Notes: a model not told the origin generated them from the sequence alone. 64,000 nucleotides of DNA from Streptococcus australis (GCF_901543175.1 NZ_LR594040.1:1302001-1366000), one strand, 5' to 3'. Shown: positions 9,494 through 19,121, numbered from the stretch's first letter. Made by a program: numbers and translations.

Positions 9494-9895
9494 CTATCCA
9501 ATACCAGCTCTCAATGTTGCTTCTTTTAGTTCTTGTTTACGGTAACTACGAGGGAGAAAAGCACGAATCTCATCTTCATTAAAACCGATCTGCATGCGTT
9601 TGGTATCAATAATAATTGGGCGACGCAAAAGACTAGGATATTGCTCAATCAACTGAAGCAACTCCGATACCGAAATACTCTCTACATCAATATCCAATTT
9701 TTGGAAAATTTTTGAACGAGTTGAAATGATGTCATCAGTACCATTTTCGGTCAAGGAAAGAATGTGTTGCAATTCTTTTCTTGTTAAAGGACTGGTCATA
9801 ATATTGTGCTCCTCAAAAGGAACTTTATGCGTCTCTAACCAGGCCTTTGCCTTACGACATGATGTACAGCTCGGTGATAAAAATAGTGTAATCAT
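9494..9895 (-). CDS. spxA: Spx-family redox regulator
   Basis: 133 residues, standard for Spx/ArsC-like transcription regulators that bind the RNA polymerase alpha subunit and respond to thiol stress. The redox CxxC switch is C10-T-S-C13, and the RRPIII and KRMQIGFNEDEIRAFLPR segments are the Spx hallmarks. Streptococci usually have two Spx paralogs; I cannot safely say which this is. It heads the operon with UPF0223, suhB-like and rsmF genes, behind an AGAAGAG ribosome binding site and a TATAAT box (9931-9936). Confidence 0.92.
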   Translation of the reverse strand: MITLFLSPSCTSCRKAKAWLETHKVPFEEHNIMTSPLTRKELQHILSLTENGTDDIISTRSKIFQKLDIDVESISVSELLQLIEQYPSLLRRPIIIDTKRMQIGFNEDEIRAFLPRSYRKQELKEATLRAGIG

Positions 9896-9930
9896 GCTTT
9901 TCTCTTCTTTATCTATACTTTGCTATTCTT

Positions 9931-9936
9931 ATTATA
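9931..9936 (-). promoter_or_regulatory. Probable -10 box of the spx operon
   Basis: TATAAT on the minus strand about 36 bases before the spx start. I do not see a clear -35 at 16-18 bases. Confidence 0.55.
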
Positions 9937-9963
9937 CAAAAAAATAAAGCGCTTGACTAGCAA

Positions 9964-9995
9964 TTTCTAGAAAAAAGCCTATTTTTTTCTAGAAA
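9964..9995. terminator. AT-rich hairpin between spx and the upstream operon
   Basis: Perfect 13-bp inverted repeat TTTCTAGAAAAAA (9964-9976) and its complement (9983-9995) around a 6-base loop, with T tracts inside the arm. It may terminate the operon ending at 10093; not a classical GC-rich terminator. Confidence 0.5.
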
Positions 9996-10029
9996 AATAG
10001 ACTGTATGCGAACGAATTACTCAATTCCA

Positions 10030-10069
10030 ATGAAGTTAATTCACTCCTCGTAAGAATTTTTAACTTCAT
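10030..10069. repeat. 10-bp perfect inverted repeat downstream of the TIGR01906 gene
   Basis: ATGAAGTTAA (10030-10039) and TTAACTTCAT (10060-10069) flank 20 bases. It follows the stop of the upstream gene at 10093 and could be part of its 3' end structure. No T-run follows, so its function is open. Confidence 0.45.
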
Positions 10070-10092
10070 CTCTGTTTTATCAATGCAACACA

Positions 10093-10713
10093 TTAAAGTA
10101 TTCTACGACTTTTCAAATAAAGAAAACCAAAGAAACTTTCATAGAGTCCAAAAAAGAGAAGGAAAGCATGGAGGAAGAAGGCCTCTGGTAAAATCAAAAT
10201 AACTGGGTCCTTTGCTGGATCAAAAAGCCAGGTATCATCTCCCACAAAGAGAATCTGATGGAAGAGAGTAAAGAATTGCTCAAAACCAATCAACACTCCC
10301 AAAAGCCCAATGACCAGAGGTAAAACTAATAAAGCCAGGATACTTTTACGATATAGGGGTAGAAAGCCTTTTTTTACAATATTTTTAACAAAGAAATAGA
10401 AACTTGGCAGTGTCACCAATGTGACTAGCTGAACCAAGTGAAAGAGGTTCTTCACCACCGCAAAGTGGTGCAGACCTGCTGCTGACGAACGAAAATCAGG
10501 CATCTCTAAGACCTGACTAAAGGGATTGGTCAGGTAATTCATCAAAATTTGAAAGTTGTACTGAATGGTTTCTGACTTTAGAAAGACTCGATTCGCTAAG
10601 TTCAGCCACTGAATCTCCAAAGGATAGAAAATCCATGCCAGATAAATGGTTAAGAGAATAGAAAGGGAGAGGAAAAAGAGCATACTTCCCCAAAAGGTTA
10701 GTTTAGTTTTCAT
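10093..10713 (-). CDS. TIGR01906-type integral membrane protein
   Basis: 206 residues starting at MKTKLTFWG (ATG at 10711-10713, GGAG upstream); the longer open frame upstream overlaps the phosphatase gene too far. About four membrane helices: near 8-30, then after a long extracellular loop around 90-125, 130-155 and 175-200. The large loop between helix 1 and 2 holds aromatic and polar residues. It is the familiar membrane protein found next to the HAD phosphatase in streptococci; function unknown. It overlaps the phosphatase stop by 11 bases. Confidence 0.8.
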   Translation of the reverse strand: MKTKLTFWGSMLFFLSLSILLTIYLAWIFYPLEIQWLNLANRVFLKSETIQYNFQILMNYLTNPFSQVLEMPDFRSSAAGLHHFAVVKNLFHLVQLVTLVTLPSFYFFVKNIVKKGFLPLYRKSILALLVLPLVIGLLGVLIGFEQFFTLFHQILFVGDDTWLFDPAKDPVILILPEAFFLHAFLLFFGLYESFFGFLYLKSRRIL

Positions 10714-11476
10714 CAAAATCCCACTCCGTAAGGCTAGAAAGCACATGAGTTGGTGCGATTGGCAGGTCAGCCACTTCTTCTGCTTTGGTGAAACCTGTTG
10801 TCACCAAGAGCGTTGGAATGCCATTATCAATCCCTGCCCGAATATCCGTCAGGTAGTTATCCCCGACCATGAGCAATTCTTCTCGTTTCAAGCCCAAGTG
10901 CTCAACTGCCTTGTCCATGATAATAGCATTTGGTTTCCCGATATAAACTGATTTTACCCGAGTTGCTACTTCAAGAAGTGTTACAAGTGAACCAGCACCT
11001 GGCAAGAGACCACGCTCTGTTGGAATATTGAGGTCAGGGTTGGTTCCGATAAAGTGGGCACCCTTTTGGATGGCAAGAGTTGCCGTAGCAAATTTTTCAT
11101 AGTCCACTTGCCAGTCCAGTCCAACTACCACATAGGCAGGATTTTCCTTGTCTTCGACATAACCAGCCGCTTTAATGGCATCTTTGAGCCCTGCTTCACC
11201 GATGACATAGACTGTCTTTTCCAGTCCCAAGTCATTCATATAGTCAATGGTTGCTAGAGTTGCCGTGTAGACAGTTGAAAGAGGCGTGTCGATATTAAAA
11301 TTCTGAGCCAACATCTCTTGAACGCTCTCAGGAGTACGAGTTGTATTATTAGTCACAAAGAGATAGGGAATTTCTCGCTTTTGCAACTCATGGACAAAAG
11401 CCTCTCCTGCCGGAATTCGGTCTTTCCCCTTGTAAATGGTTCCGTCTAAATCAATTAAATAACCTTTATAAGCCAT
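10703..11476 (-). CDS. HAD-family phosphatase (NagD/TIGR01457-like)
   Basis: 257 residues from [13 protein letters not shown]; this ATG has AAGGG in front and avoids overlap with the previous gene, so I prefer it over the in-frame start 8 codons earlier. HAD motifs: LIDLDGTIY (nucleophile aspartate), FVTNNTTR (motif II), IIGKPN-like region with a lysine, and [13 protein letters not shown] (motif IV). The cap is type IIA, so it acts on small phosphates, possibly nucleotides or sugar phosphates. Part of the hemW-thioesterase operon. Confidence 0.88.
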   Translation of the reverse strand: MAYKGYLIDLDGTIYKGKDRIPAGEAFVHELQKREIPYLFVTNNTTRTPESVQEMLAQNFNIDTPLSTVYTATLATIDYMNDLGLEKTVYVIGEAGLKDAIKAAGYVEDKENPAYVVVGLDWQVDYEKFATATLAIQKGAHFIGTNPDLNIPTERGLLPGAGSLVTLLEVATRVKSVYIGKPNAIIMDKAVEHLGLKREELLMVGDNYLTDIRAGIDNGIPTLLVTTGFTKAEEVADLPIAPTHVLSSLTEWDFDEN

Positions 11477-11486
11477 ATCGCCCTTT

Positions 11487-12224
11487 CTAATTGCCTTCAA
11501 TTTCTTGCCAAGTAATCATAGCTTGGGCATTAATCTCGCCATCACTGATAATCTCATGCTTGCTTTCTAGTCCCTTGAGTTCATAAGCTGAAGCAATCAT
11601 GCCACCTGGTCGCACTTCTTTGACATATTTGAGATTGATTTTCTTTGGAATATACTTGGTCAAAAAGTCTGCTCCCATGACCTCAAAAATCCAATCCAGA
11701 TATTTGCTATTATTGACATGACCATTCATATCCAAGTCGTAAAAACGAACATGGTAGTCTTTACTGATCGAGTTTTCTAGATTTGTATACTTTGGCCCAC
11801 GGATGAGTTTTTTATCAAACTCAGACTGGTAAGGAGCAACAATTTCTGGTTCGACAGCATGAACTTTACGACTGTCTCTGTCCATGAGAACAAAGGTTGC
11901 CAACATGCGAATCATTTCTTGACCTGCTTCATCATAGATGGTGAAACGGCGGTAGCAAAAAAGACGATTGTAAGTCAATGCTTCTGTTTCAATCGTAATC
12001 TCCTCAGCAAAGCGAGGCAAGCGAACCACGTCAATCGCATAGTCTGTAATAATCCAGACCAGATTGTAACGTTCTAACATATCCTTGTCGCTAACTCCCA
12101 GCTCAATCGACTGCATACCTGATACTTGCAGGGACAGCAAAATGACATCTGGAAGCTTGATATGGCCATTCATATCTGCCATATCAAAAGGAATTTTCAT
12201 TTTCATTTGATAAGTTAAGCCCAT
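11487..12224 (-). CDS. Acyl-ACP thioesterase
   Basis: 245 residues with two hotdog domains in tandem. The first carries [13 protein letters not shown] near residue 17 and the second [16 protein letters not shown] near 160, the latter holding the asparagine and histidine of the FatA/FatB-type active site. It would release fatty acids from acyl carrier protein. Lies 4 bases after the hemW stop. In streptococci fatty acids released this way can enter the FakA/FakB pathway, and a DegV/FakB-like protein is encoded at 54222. Confidence 0.88.
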   Translation of the reverse strand: MGLTYQMKMKIPFDMADMNGHIKLPDVILLSLQVSGMQSIELGVSDKDMLERYNLVWIITDYAIDVVRLPRFAEEITIETEALTYNRLFCYRRFTIYDEAGQEMIRMLATFVLMDRDSRKVHAVEPEIVAPYQSEFDKKLIRGPKYTNLENSISKDYHVRFYDLDMNGHVNNSKYLDWIFEVMGADFLTKYIPKKINLKYVKEVRPGGMIASAYELKGLESKHEIISDGEINAQAMITWQEIEGN

Positions 12225-12228
12225 TGTT

Positions 12229-13359
12229 CTACTCCAAAATAAATCGTTCTGCTACGGTGTCTCCTAAAAAGAGACCTCTCTTTGTCATTCGGACACGATC
12301 TCCATCTATCTGCATGAGACCTTGTTGAACCAAGTCTCTGATGATTTCACCATAAAGTCCATCAAAGGATCGTCCGAATTTTTCCTTAAATTGCGCCATA
12401 GAAACTCCGGATTTTTTCCGGAGGCCTAGGAACATTTCTTCTTCCATCTGCTCCCTTTGACTCAGGTGTTCTTCTGTTATCCGAGCATTTCCTGCCTCTA
12501 CCGCATTGAGATAGTGGCGGATAGGACCGTGGTTTTTATAACGCACTCCGTCCACATAACCTGAAGCACCCGCACCGATACCATAATACTCAGCATTGTC
12601 CCAGTACATGAGATTGTGGCGACTTTCAAAGCCTGGTTTAGAGAAATTGGAAATCTCATAATGCTCAAAACCAGCCCGCTCAAGTTCCGCAATGATGTAC
12701 TCAAACATTTCTGCTTCTAATTCTTCCTTGGGCAAGGGCAATTTCCCACGTCGCATACGGTTCATAAAGACCGTATGATTCTCCAAAATTAAGCTATAAA
12801 GGCTCATATGAGGAATATCAAGCGAAATAGCCTTAGCCACATTTTCCTCAACCTGATCCATAGTTTGACCCGGAAGTGCATAGATTAGGTCGATGGAGAT
12901 ATTGTCAAAACCAGCCAGTTTGAGGCGGTCGATATTCTCATAAATGTCCTTCTCCAAATGACTGCGTCCAATCTTTTTCAGCATTTTGTCATCAAAAGTC
13001 TGCACACCCAAGGAAACACGATTGACTGGCGACTGTTTCAAAACTGCAATCTTATCCGCGTCCAAATCGCCTGGATTGGCCTCAATGGTTAATTCTTCCA
13101 AAACTGACAAGTCCAGATTTTTAGTCAAACCATCCAAGAGCACTTCTAGTTGCAGAGCGGACAGTGCCGTTGGCGTCCCACCTCCAATGTAGAGAGTTCG
13201 CAACTTTTGGATATCATAAGAACGAAACTCTTCTAGTAGATGCTCCAAATAACTATCTACTGGCTGATTCTTGATAAACACCTTTGAAAAATCACAATAA
13301 TAACAAATCTGTGTACAAAAGGGAATATGCACGTAGGCGGACGTTGGTTTTTTCTGCAT
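12229..13359 (-). CDS. hemW: HemW-like radical SAM protein (heme chaperone)
   Basis: 376 residues from the ATG at 13357-13359. The open frame runs 82 codons further upstream, but those cross a terminator hairpin and do not match the family, so they are not coding. Radical SAM cluster cysteines C15, C19 and C22 in HIPFCTQICYYCDF, followed by the GGGTPTAL SAM-binding loop. HemW resembles coproporphyrinogen oxidase HemN but binds and transfers heme; the CxxxCxxC-F arrangement is typical. Streptococci lack a full heme pathway, which favours the chaperone role. First gene of a four-gene operon. Confidence 0.9.
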   Translation of the reverse strand: MQKKPTSAYVHIPFCTQICYYCDFSKVFIKNQPVDSYLEHLLEEFRSYDIQKLRTLYIGGGTPTALSALQLEVLLDGLTKNLDLSVLEELTIEANPGDLDADKIAVLKQSPVNRVSLGVQTFDDKMLKKIGRSHLEKDIYENIDRLKLAGFDNISIDLIYALPGQTMDQVEENVAKAISLDIPHMSLYSLILENHTVFMNRMRRGKLPLPKEELEAEMFEYIIAELERAGFEHYEISNFSKPGFESRHNLMYWDNAEYYGIGAGASGYVDGVRYKNHGPIRHYLNAVEAGNARITEEHLSQREQMEEEMFLGLRKKSGVSMAQFKEKFGRSFDGLYGEIIRDLVQQGLMQIDGDRVRMTKRGLFLGDTVAERFILE

Positions 13360-13392
13360 AGTATTTATTATACCACAAAGACAGGCTTGCAG

Positions 13393-13427
13393 ATAAAAAT
13401 CACCATCTCCAAAAACCAGAGATGGTG
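13393..13427 (-). terminator. Terminator of the hprK-lgt operon
   Basis: Perfect 9-bp stem CACCATCTC (13401-13409) / GAGATGGTG (13419-13427) followed on the minus strand by ATTTTT. It separates YtxH from hemW. Confidence 0.9.
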
Positions 13428-13432
13428 TTACC

Positions 13433-13831
13433 TTATACTTCAGTAATATCGATGATGATTTCTTCTTGGCCTTCAGCAACGTCTGGAGTTGCTGACTGTT
13501 CTTGCCATTGCTCCTTGAGATTGTTAAAGGTTTCCTTCGATGCTTCCGTCGCTTGTCGAGCACAGTTTTTAGCTTGGTCAAGGACACTATCAAAAGTGAT
13601 TTCACCAGATTCTACTTGCTCCTTTGTTTTCAATACAAAGTCAGTTGCCTGTTCCTTCACTTCAGTTAGTTTCTCACAAACCTGCTCTCTAGCAAATTCT
13701 GGATCTTCTCTCAAATCATCTAGAAAATCCTGAGCTTGACTACAAACTTGCTTGCCCTTGTCACTCGTCAAAAATAAAGCAAGAGCTGCACCAGAAACAG
13801 TTCCTAAAAGGATAGAGGATAGTTTACCCAT
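13433..13831 (-). CDS. YtxH-domain membrane-anchored protein
   Basis: 132 residues: a short N-terminal glycine/alanine-rich membrane segment (MGKLSSILLGTVSGAALALFL) and a long helical charged tail rich in E, K and Q. This is the YtxH-like layout, linked to stress responses in firmicutes but without a defined reaction. It ends in an acidic tail. It lies 15 bases after the DUF948 gene and just before a terminator, so it closes the hprK-lgt operon. Confidence 0.85.
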   Translation of the reverse strand: MGKLSSILLGTVSGAALALFLTSDKGKQVCSQAQDFLDDLREDPEFAREQVCEKLTEVKEQATDFVLKTKEQVESGEITFDSVLDQAKNCARQATEASKETFNNLKEQWQEQSATPDVAEGQEEIIIDITEV

Positions 13832-13846
13832 AAGATTTCTCCTTTT

Positions 13847-14230
13847 CTATTTTTTGAAAATTTTACTTGCGAAACGAAGAGCGGACAAGCCTGCACCTGT
13901 CTTAATGGTCTTTGAACCAGCTGATGAGGCTTTTTTACCCAAGACACGCGCATGTTGATTGAGGTCAGATACTGACTCAGACAAGTCCGCTACAGCTGTA
14001 AAGAGTGGATCAATCGTCGCAACTTTGATATTGATATCGTCTGCCAACACATTAACCTTAACCAACAATTCATTGGTATGATGCAAAGTAACATCTACAT
14101 CTGAAGACAAGGTTTTGATGGTTTTCTCTGTCTCATCAATCATACGACCTGCTTTTTGAATCGTGATTGTCAAATAGACTAAACAGACAATCAAAGCAAT
14201 CGCGACAAGAATATATGCAACTTCTAACAT
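13847..14230 (-). CDS. DUF948 domain membrane protein
   Basis: 127 residues with one N-terminal membrane helix (about 4-24) and a helical, methyl-accepting-like segment DETEKTIKTLSSDVDVTL through residue 95, then a basic C-terminus. Belongs to DUF948 (YoxC-like), which often sits with a YtxH protein, as here. Function unknown. Start is one base after the lgt stop. Confidence 0.87.
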   Translation of the reverse strand: MLEVAYILVAIALIVCLVYLTITIQKAGRMIDETEKTIKTLSSDVDVTLHHTNELLVKVNVLADDINIKVATIDPLFTAVADLSESVSDLNQHARVLGKKASSAGSKTIKTGAGLSALRFASKIFKK

Positions 14231-15019
14231 TTATTTTTCCTCCTCTGTATGATAGAAAGGGGCTTTCTTTCGATTTTGATAAAGTATGATAAAAATACCG
14301 AGTCCGATAAGGATAACTGATAACCATTGGGAAACTCGCAGACCAAAGAACATGAGACTATCCGTCCGCATCCCTTCGATGATCATACGACCAAAGCCAT
14401 ACCAAATCAAGTAGAACGCCGTGATCTGACCGCGTCTGATTCCTTTTAATTTTCGTCTAAAAATCAAGATTAAAGCAAATCCGATCAGATTCCAAACCGA
14501 CTCATATAGAAAAGTCGGCTGACGGTAGCTACCGTCAATGTACATCTGTTCACGAATGAAGCCTGGCAAATAATCCAGACTATCTACCGCTGCACCATAG
14601 GCTTCTTGGTTAAAGAAATTCCCCCAGCGGCCTAAACTTTGGGCAACCATGACGCTCGGTGCTGCAATATCTAAGAAATCCCAAGTATTGATCAGCTTTC
14701 TATCTGCAAAGATATAAAGGACAATAGCTCCCGCTATCAAACCTCCATAAATGGCCAAACCACCATTCCAGATGGCAATGATTTCACCTGGATTTTGCAG
14801 ATAATAATCTAAGCGAAAGAGCACATAGTATAGTCTAGCACCTAAAATCGCAACTGGAAAAGCAATCAGGATAAAATCCAAAATATCATCTGATAGAATT
14901 TTCTTTTTGGGAGCTTCTTTCATAGCAAGATAGACAGCCAAGACCAATCCAGCCACAATACACAAAGCATACCAACGAATGGAAAAAGGACCGATTTCAA
15001 ATGCAACTGGATTAATCAT
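14231..15019 (-). CDS. lgt: Prolipoprotein diacylglyceryl transferase
   Basis: 262 residues, seven membrane helices. Lgt moves diacylglycerol from phosphatidylglycerol to the lipobox cysteine, the first step in making lipoproteins such as PstS and the DUF1310-like proteins encoded here. The Lgt signature is visible as [14 protein letters not shown] near residue 130, with the conserved arginine and asparagine, and GARLYYVLF earlier. It overlaps the hprK stop by 8 bases. Confidence 0.95.
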   Translation of the reverse strand: MINPVAFEIGPFSIRWYALCIVAGLVLAVYLAMKEAPKKKILSDDILDFILIAFPVAILGARLYYVLFRLDYYLQNPGEIIAIWNGGLAIYGGLIAGAIVLYIFADRKLINTWDFLDIAAPSVMVAQSLGRWGNFFNQEAYGAAVDSLDYLPGFIREQMYIDGSYRQPTFLYESVWNLIGFALILIFRRKLKGIRRGQITAFYLIWYGFGRMIIEGMRTDSLMFFGLRVSQWLSVILIGLGIFIILYQNRKKAPFYHTEEEK

Positions 15020-15947
15020 CTTTCACCTCATTTTTGGAGATGAGATTAGTCAAGCGTTCTTCAAATAAACGCGTCGCATCAAAGCCCATTTCCTTAGCGC
15101 GATAGTTCATAGCTGCCGCCTCAATAACAACAGAGATATTGCGTCCTGTTTTTACTGGGATACGGATACGCGGAATCGTTACACCAGAAACTTCTAGTTC
15201 TTCGGCATTGTTTCCTAGACGGTCAAAGGTCTTATGTGTATCGTAATTTTCCAAATAGACTGCCAGCTGAACTTGTGAGGAATCTTTTACAGCACTTGCT
15301 CCGTAGAGACTCATCACGTCAATAATCCCCACTCCACGAATCTCAAGTAAATGCTTCAATATTTCAGCAGGCTCTCCCCAAAGAGTCATTTCATCCTTGG
15401 CAAAGATATCTACACGGTCGTCTGCTACCAAACGGTGTCCACGTTTCACAAGCTCAAGACCTGTCTCGCTCTTACCGATACCACTATCCCCTTGGATCAA
15501 GACACCCATACCATAGATGTCCATCAAAACACCATGCACACTCGTACGTTCAGCCAAACGGGAATCAAGGTAGCTAGATAACTCTCCAGATAAACGACTG
15601 GTTGATGTTCGACTGGTTAAAATCGCAATCTTACATTCCCTAGCAGCTTTCAACATTTCTTCTGGCACTACCAAACCACGAGCAACGATGACAGCAGGTG
15701 TTTCAGGTAGAAACATTTTCTTCAAAACTTGATAACGGTTATGGGCAGGCATAGCTACCAAATAGGACCACTCCTTCATCCCTAACAGTTGAATCCGTTC
15801 TGGAGTATAGTAATCAAAATAGCCCGTCATTTCAAGACCTGGTCTCATAATGTCCGCAGTGTTGATTTCCTTTTCAAGTAACTCACCTTCACCATAGACA
15901 ATATCTAGTCTGAGCTTTTCAATGACATCTCTTACTAAAACCGACAT
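15012..15947 (-). CDS. hprK: HPr kinase/phosphorylase
   Basis: 311 residues from [10 protein letters not shown] (ATG 15945-15947, GGAGG upstream; an in-frame ATG 5 codons earlier lacks a site). HprK phosphorylates HPr at serine 46 and is the sensor for catabolite repression. P-loop GDSGIGKS at 153-160, and the HprK signature [19 protein letters not shown] around 203-221. The N-terminal domain is about 1-130. It leads the hprK-lgt-DUF948-YtxH operon behind an extended -10 box TGATATAAT (minus, TATAAT at 15979-15984). Confidence 0.95.
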   Translation of the reverse strand: MSVLVRDVIEKLRLDIVYGEGELLEKEINTADIMRPGLEMTGYFDYYTPERIQLLGMKEWSYLVAMPAHNRYQVLKKMFLPETPAVIVARGLVVPEEMLKAARECKIAILTSRTSTSRLSGELSSYLDSRLAERTSVHGVLMDIYGMGVLIQGDSGIGKSETGLELVKRGHRLVADDRVDIFAKDEMTLWGEPAEILKHLLEIRGVGIIDVMSLYGASAVKDSSQVQLAVYLENYDTHKTFDRLGNNAEELEVSGVTIPRIRIPVKTGRNISVVIEAAAMNYRAKEMGFDATRLFEERLTNLISKNEVKDD

Positions 15948-15978
15948 AATTTCCTCCTTCAATCGAGTTCTCCCTACT

Positions 15979-15987
15979 ATTATATCA
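15979..15987 (-). promoter_or_regulatory. Extended -10 promoter of hprK
   Basis: TGATATAAT on the minus strand, about 30 bases before the hprK start; no good -35, as is common with extended -10 promoters. Confidence 0.65.
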
Positions 15988-16042
15988 AATTGTAGGTGGA
16001 AGTTTCCTTTTTTTGCAGGATTTACAGTATTTATTTAAAAAT

Positions 16043-16065
16043 AAAAAGACTAGATTTCTCTAGCC
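16043..16065 (-). terminator. rpsU terminator
   Basis: Minus-strand GGCTAGA / TCTAGTC stem with GAAA loop, followed by TTTTTATTTTT, 12 bases after the rpsU stop. Confidence 0.85.
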
Positions 16066-16077
16066 TTTCATTTCAAA

Positions 16078-16254
16078 TTAGAATTTTTTACGTTTACGAG
16101 CTGCTTCTGATTTACGTTTACGTTTTACAGAAGGTTTTTCATAGAATTCACGTTTGCGTGTTTCTTGAAGAGTACCAGCTTTAGTAACCGCACGTTTGAA
16201 ACGACGAAGTGCATCGTCAAGAGATTCATTCTTACGTACTACTGTTTTAGACAT
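16078..16254 (-). CDS. rpsU: 30S ribosomal protein bS21
   Basis: 58 residues from [21 protein letters not shown], the standard bS21 start, very basic, ending in [13 protein letters not shown]. The open frame extends 8 codons upstream but the AGGGAG ribosome binding site and family start fix this ATG. S21 helps base-pairing of the small subunit with the Shine-Dalgarno sequence of mRNA, which is relevant because this window seems rich in leaderless genes. Own promoter and terminator make it monocistronic. Confidence 0.97.
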
Positions 16255-16288
16255 TTTTTTCACTCCCTTCAAGTTCAAGATCTATTCT

Positions 16289-16317
16289 ATTTTACACGCA
16301 AAATGAATAAATGTCAA
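16289..16317 (-). promoter_or_regulatory. rpsU promoter
   Basis: Minus-strand TTGACA (16312-16317) and TAAAAT (16289-16294) with a 17-base spacer. Confidence 0.85.
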
Positions 16318-16347
16318 GGAAAAAACGGCCATAAACTTTTATTCTCT

Positions 16348-16905
16348 TTACTTTTTTCTTTTGAAGATGAAATAAATCACTAAGATGCAGAGAATCAAGC
16401 CCAAAATCGCTGGTTTCACAATTGATATGCCACTTCCTCCACTAAATAAAAGACTATGGGCAACCTTCAGAAACGCTCCAATTACTACCGTTGCTAATAA
16501 TCCATACCAACGTCTACTCCATGTTAAGGATATAATCGCCGTAAAAAATGCTAGAATCATCGCCAGAATGATAATTTTTTCAATACTCCATCCGCTCGTT
16601 AAATAAGTCTTCTCAAAATTCAAAAATTCAATTACTTTTACATCAACTATTTCCGGCTTTGGGAACCAGAACATACTAGTGAATAAGCAAAATATAGAAA
16701 AGAAAATCAGGCTATAGGATTTTTTATAAGCTCCCATTACGATTGGAATAATAAAGAGAGGGCGAATATACCAACTCAGAGTATTCTGGTGTCTAGTAAA
16801 TGCCCACTCAAAAAAGCTCGTATCTGATAAAAAAACGACAATGATAGCAATCGTTAGAAACAAGAAAATAACCCCACCTATTTTATCTAGCGTTTTTATT
16901 TTCAT
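16348..16905 (-). CDS. Uncharacterised membrane protein
   Basis: 185 residues, about five hydrophobic helices (near 9-28, 45-58, 66-80, 108-126, 134-152 and 160-180) and a basic C-terminal FKRKK. AAGGAGAG lies at the right distance before the ATG. I do not recognise the family. It is flanked by rpsU and by a PepE-like gene on the same strand, with 126 bases of AT-rich spacer upstream. Confidence 0.7.
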   Translation of the reverse strand: MKIKTLDKIGGVIFLFLTIAIIVVFLSDTSFFEWAFTRHQNTLSWYIRPLFIIPIVMGAYKKSYSLIFFSIFCLFTSMFWFPKPEIVDVKVIEFLNFEKTYLTSGWSIEKIIILAMILAFFTAIISLTWSRRWYGLLATVVIGAFLKVAHSLLFSGGSGISIVKPAILGLILCILVIYFIFKRKK

Positions 16906-17031
16906 AACTTTTCTCTCCTTGAATTCGTAAAATTAATTCATCCATAGCAAATTCTCGCTAAGTGAGTTATCAACCTCTAATCATTTTAGTGGCAAAATAT
17001 TAATGTTCTTCCAACCACATCTTTATTATCT

Positions 17032-17652
17032 TTATTCTATTGTTAAGATATCTATTTGCTCATCATTAACGATAATTGCTTGGCGGTTATGAAGTGGTAG
17101 CAATTCGAGCTGCTTTTTATACATTTCAAAGGTCTTTTTGCTACTATCAGTAAAAGGTTCCTCACCATAATGTGGAAGGATGTAAAAATCCACTTCATCC
17201 AATCCCGCTGTATCGGATAACTCTGTCGCTACTGTCTTGTCGTCCATGAGTTTATTGTAGTCAATATCCTTGGCTGCAATGATAGCCCCTGCTGATTCTC
17301 CCACATAGACCAACCCATCTCTTATTTGTTCTTTGATGAGAGATAGGAGTTGCTTTTTCTTTAATTCTTGTAATAAATAAAAGGTATTCCCGCCTGAGAT
17401 ATAAAGAATCTTGCTTTGGAAAATCTTTGCCTGTGCAGTTTCTCGATCACAAGAAGCAATATCTAGAATCTCTATCTCAAAGCCTAAATCTCTGAATGTT
17501 TGCTGAGCCTCATCGATATAGGCAGTATAGTCCTCTTTGTTCCCAGCGGTAGGAATAAATAAAACCTTTTTTTCTAGATTTTTTTCCTTTGCATAATCAC
17601 TAAAAAGATTTTTGACACCAGCAAAATATGAACATAAAAATAATTGTTTCAT
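17032..17652 (-). CDS. Peptidase E-like (S51 family) serine hydrolase
   Basis: 206 residues from MKQLFLCSYFAG (ATG 17650-17652 with GGAGG before it; the frame opens 9 codons earlier). The class I glutamine-amidotransferase-like fold of peptidase family S51 is shown by ISGGNTFYLL near residue 80 and the nucleophile elbow YVGESAGAIIA, where serine takes the place of cysteine, and by the later PHYGEEPF. Family members cleave Asp-X dipeptides, but many streptococcal ones are uncharacterised. It overlaps nothing; its ribosome binding site lies inside the 3' end of the methyltransferase gene. Confidence 0.85.
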   Translation of the reverse strand: MKQLFLCSYFAGVKNLFSDYAKEKNLEKKVLFIPTAGNKEDYTAYIDEAQQTFRDLGFEIEILDIASCDRETAQAKIFQSKILYISGGNTFYLLQELKKKQLLSLIKEQIRDGLVYVGESAGAIIAAKDIDYNKLMDDKTVATELSDTAGLDEVDFYILPHYGEEPFTDSSKKTFEMYKKQLELLPLHNRQAIIVNDEQIDILTIE

Positions 17653-17665
17653 GATTGTACCTCCA

Positions 17666-18283
17666 TTAGTTTTTAACAATTTTATAAAGGATCCACGATC
17701 CCTTTCTTTGACTAGTTACGAGCTCAAAGCCTATTGATAACAAGAATCGTTTAAATACTTCTTCGCTTTGAAATTTCAGTAAAAAATAAGATAACTTGTT
17801 ATATTCACAAGCTAGTAAGAGCATCCCGTCTGATTTGAGTATTCTTCGAAGTTCCATAAAAGAAGCTTCTAGATCCTGCCAATGAAAATGAGTTTGAAAG
17901 GCTGTGATTAAATCAAAACTTTCATCAGAAAAGCCTGTCTCCCTAACGTCTCTTCGTTCAAAATTTAGATTAGCCATCTCTATCTGTTTGGCTTGAGTTA
18001 TTGCGGTATCTGAAATATCGATTCCAGTTACGGTACTTTGCGGAAAAGTTTCTTTCAGCAGAATGGTTGAACGGCCGTTTCCAACTCCTACATCTAAGAT
18101 TACAGGGTAAAATGTCCTATCCAGATGACGAATTGCCCATACAAACATGGAGAGATAGGCTCGATTCCACAATTTCATCATTCGTTTTCCTAGAAAGCCC
18201 GAAGGATTCTTTGATTGCTGAATTAAGCGACTAAACAGTAACATTAAAAGTAAAAAACAAATAAAACCGATTATATAAATCAA
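17666..18283 (-). CDS. Class I SAM-dependent methyltransferase with N-terminal membrane helix
   Basis: 205 residues, TTG start at 18281-18283 preceded by GGGGGAGG at 8 bases. A hydrophobic segment at about 2-20 is followed by a methyltransferase core: ILDVGVGNGRSTILLKE (SAM loop), TVTGIDISDTAI, and DLITAFQTHFHWQDL. The acceptor is unknown. The membrane anchor on a small methyltransferase is somewhat unusual. Downstream lies the PepE-like gene, overlapping in its leader. Confidence 0.8.
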   Translation of the reverse strand: MIYIIGFICFLLLMLLFSRLIQQSKNPSGFLGKRMMKLWNRAYLSMFVWAIRHLDRTFYPVILDVGVGNGRSTILLKETFPQSTVTGIDISDTAITQAKQIEMANLNFERRDVRETGFSDESFDLITAFQTHFHWQDLEASFMELRRILKSDGMLLLACEYNKLSYFLLKFQSEEVFKRFLLSIGFELVTSQRKGSWILYKIVKN

Positions 18284-18350
18284 AGTTCGAGCCTCCCCCG
18301 TATAGCTATATTATACCACTTTAGCAAGATAGTGAACATTTGAAGTAAAA

Positions 18351-18378
18351 AGCCACTCACTCCAAAGAGCAAGTGGTT
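18351..18378 (-). terminator. nagB terminator
   Basis: 10-bp stem with two G-U pairs, CCACTTGCTC / GAGTGAGTGG on the minus strand (18353-18362 and 18367-18376), followed by CTTTTTACTT. Confidence 0.85.
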
Positions 18379-18387
18379 CTTGTATTT

Positions 18388-19095
18388 TTATTTTTCAAGT
18401 AAGCTGAGCGCTGCTGCATCCGCAATAATGGTCACATCAGGGTGGTTTTGTAGGCTACTTGCTGGTAGACTTTCAGTTACTGGGCCTGATACTGTTCCAG
18501 CGATGGCTTCTGCTTTCGACTCACCGTAAGCAAAAAGAATAATAGACTTGGCATCTAAGATGTTTTTAATCCCCATTGAGATGGCTTGAGTTGGGACGTC
18601 TTCAATCTTGTCAAAGAAGCGAGCATTGGCTTCGATAGTAGACTGGTCTAGTTCTACTAAATGCGTTTGACTGTCAAATGGAGTGCCAGGCTCGTTAAAG
18701 CCGATATGTCCATTGCGACCAATTCCCAAGATTTGCAAATCAACTGGATGGTCAGCCAAAATTTGGTTGTAGCGTTCCACTTCAGCTTCAGCATTATCCT
18801 TAATCCCACGGGGTAAGAAGCTTTCTTTAAATGGTTTTTGGTTGAATAAGTGTTCTTGCATAAAGTAACGATAAGACTGTGGGTTGTCCCCATCAAGCCC
18901 TACATACTCATCAAGGTTCACACTGGTTAGATTTGAGAAATCAAGATCACTCTCAACGATTTCCTTGTAAAACTCTAGCGGACTGCTTCCTGTCGCAAGT
19001 CCCAATGTTTGAGCGCCATTGGCCAACTTTTCCTTCAAAATCTCAAAAGCTACTTTTCCACCTTCGACTTGATTTTCAACTTTAATAACTTTCAT
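18388..19095 (-). CDS. nagB: Glucosamine-6-phosphate deaminase
   Basis: 235 residues, typical for firmicute NagB without the allosteric C-terminal extension. Converts glucosamine 6-phosphate to fructose 6-phosphate and ammonia. Active-site segments visible: [22 protein letters not shown] (catalytic aspartate) and [14 protein letters not shown] (catalytic histidine). It has its own consensus promoter with a NagR-like operator, so it should be induced by amino sugars. It counterbalances GlmM, encoded at 55521, which directs amino sugars into the wall. Confidence 0.96.
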   Translation of the reverse strand: MKVIKVENQVEGGKVAFEILKEKLANGAQTLGLATGSSPLEFYKEIVESDLDFSNLTSVNLDEYVGLDGDNPQSYRYFMQEHLFNQKPFKESFLPRGIKDNAEAEVERYNQILADHPVDLQILGIGRNGHIGFNEPGTPFDSQTHLVELDQSTIEANARFFDKIEDVPTQAISMGIKNILDAKSIILFAYGESKAEAIAGTVSGPVTESLPASSLQNHPDVTIIADAAALSLLEK

Positions 19096-19121
19096 TTCAT
19101 ATCCTCCATATTTCTATATTC

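Noticed and set aside
13360..13605. 82-codon N-terminal extension of HemW
   Set aside because: It reads through the terminator hairpin and into the YtxH gene, and the family starts at MQKKPTSAYVHIPFC.
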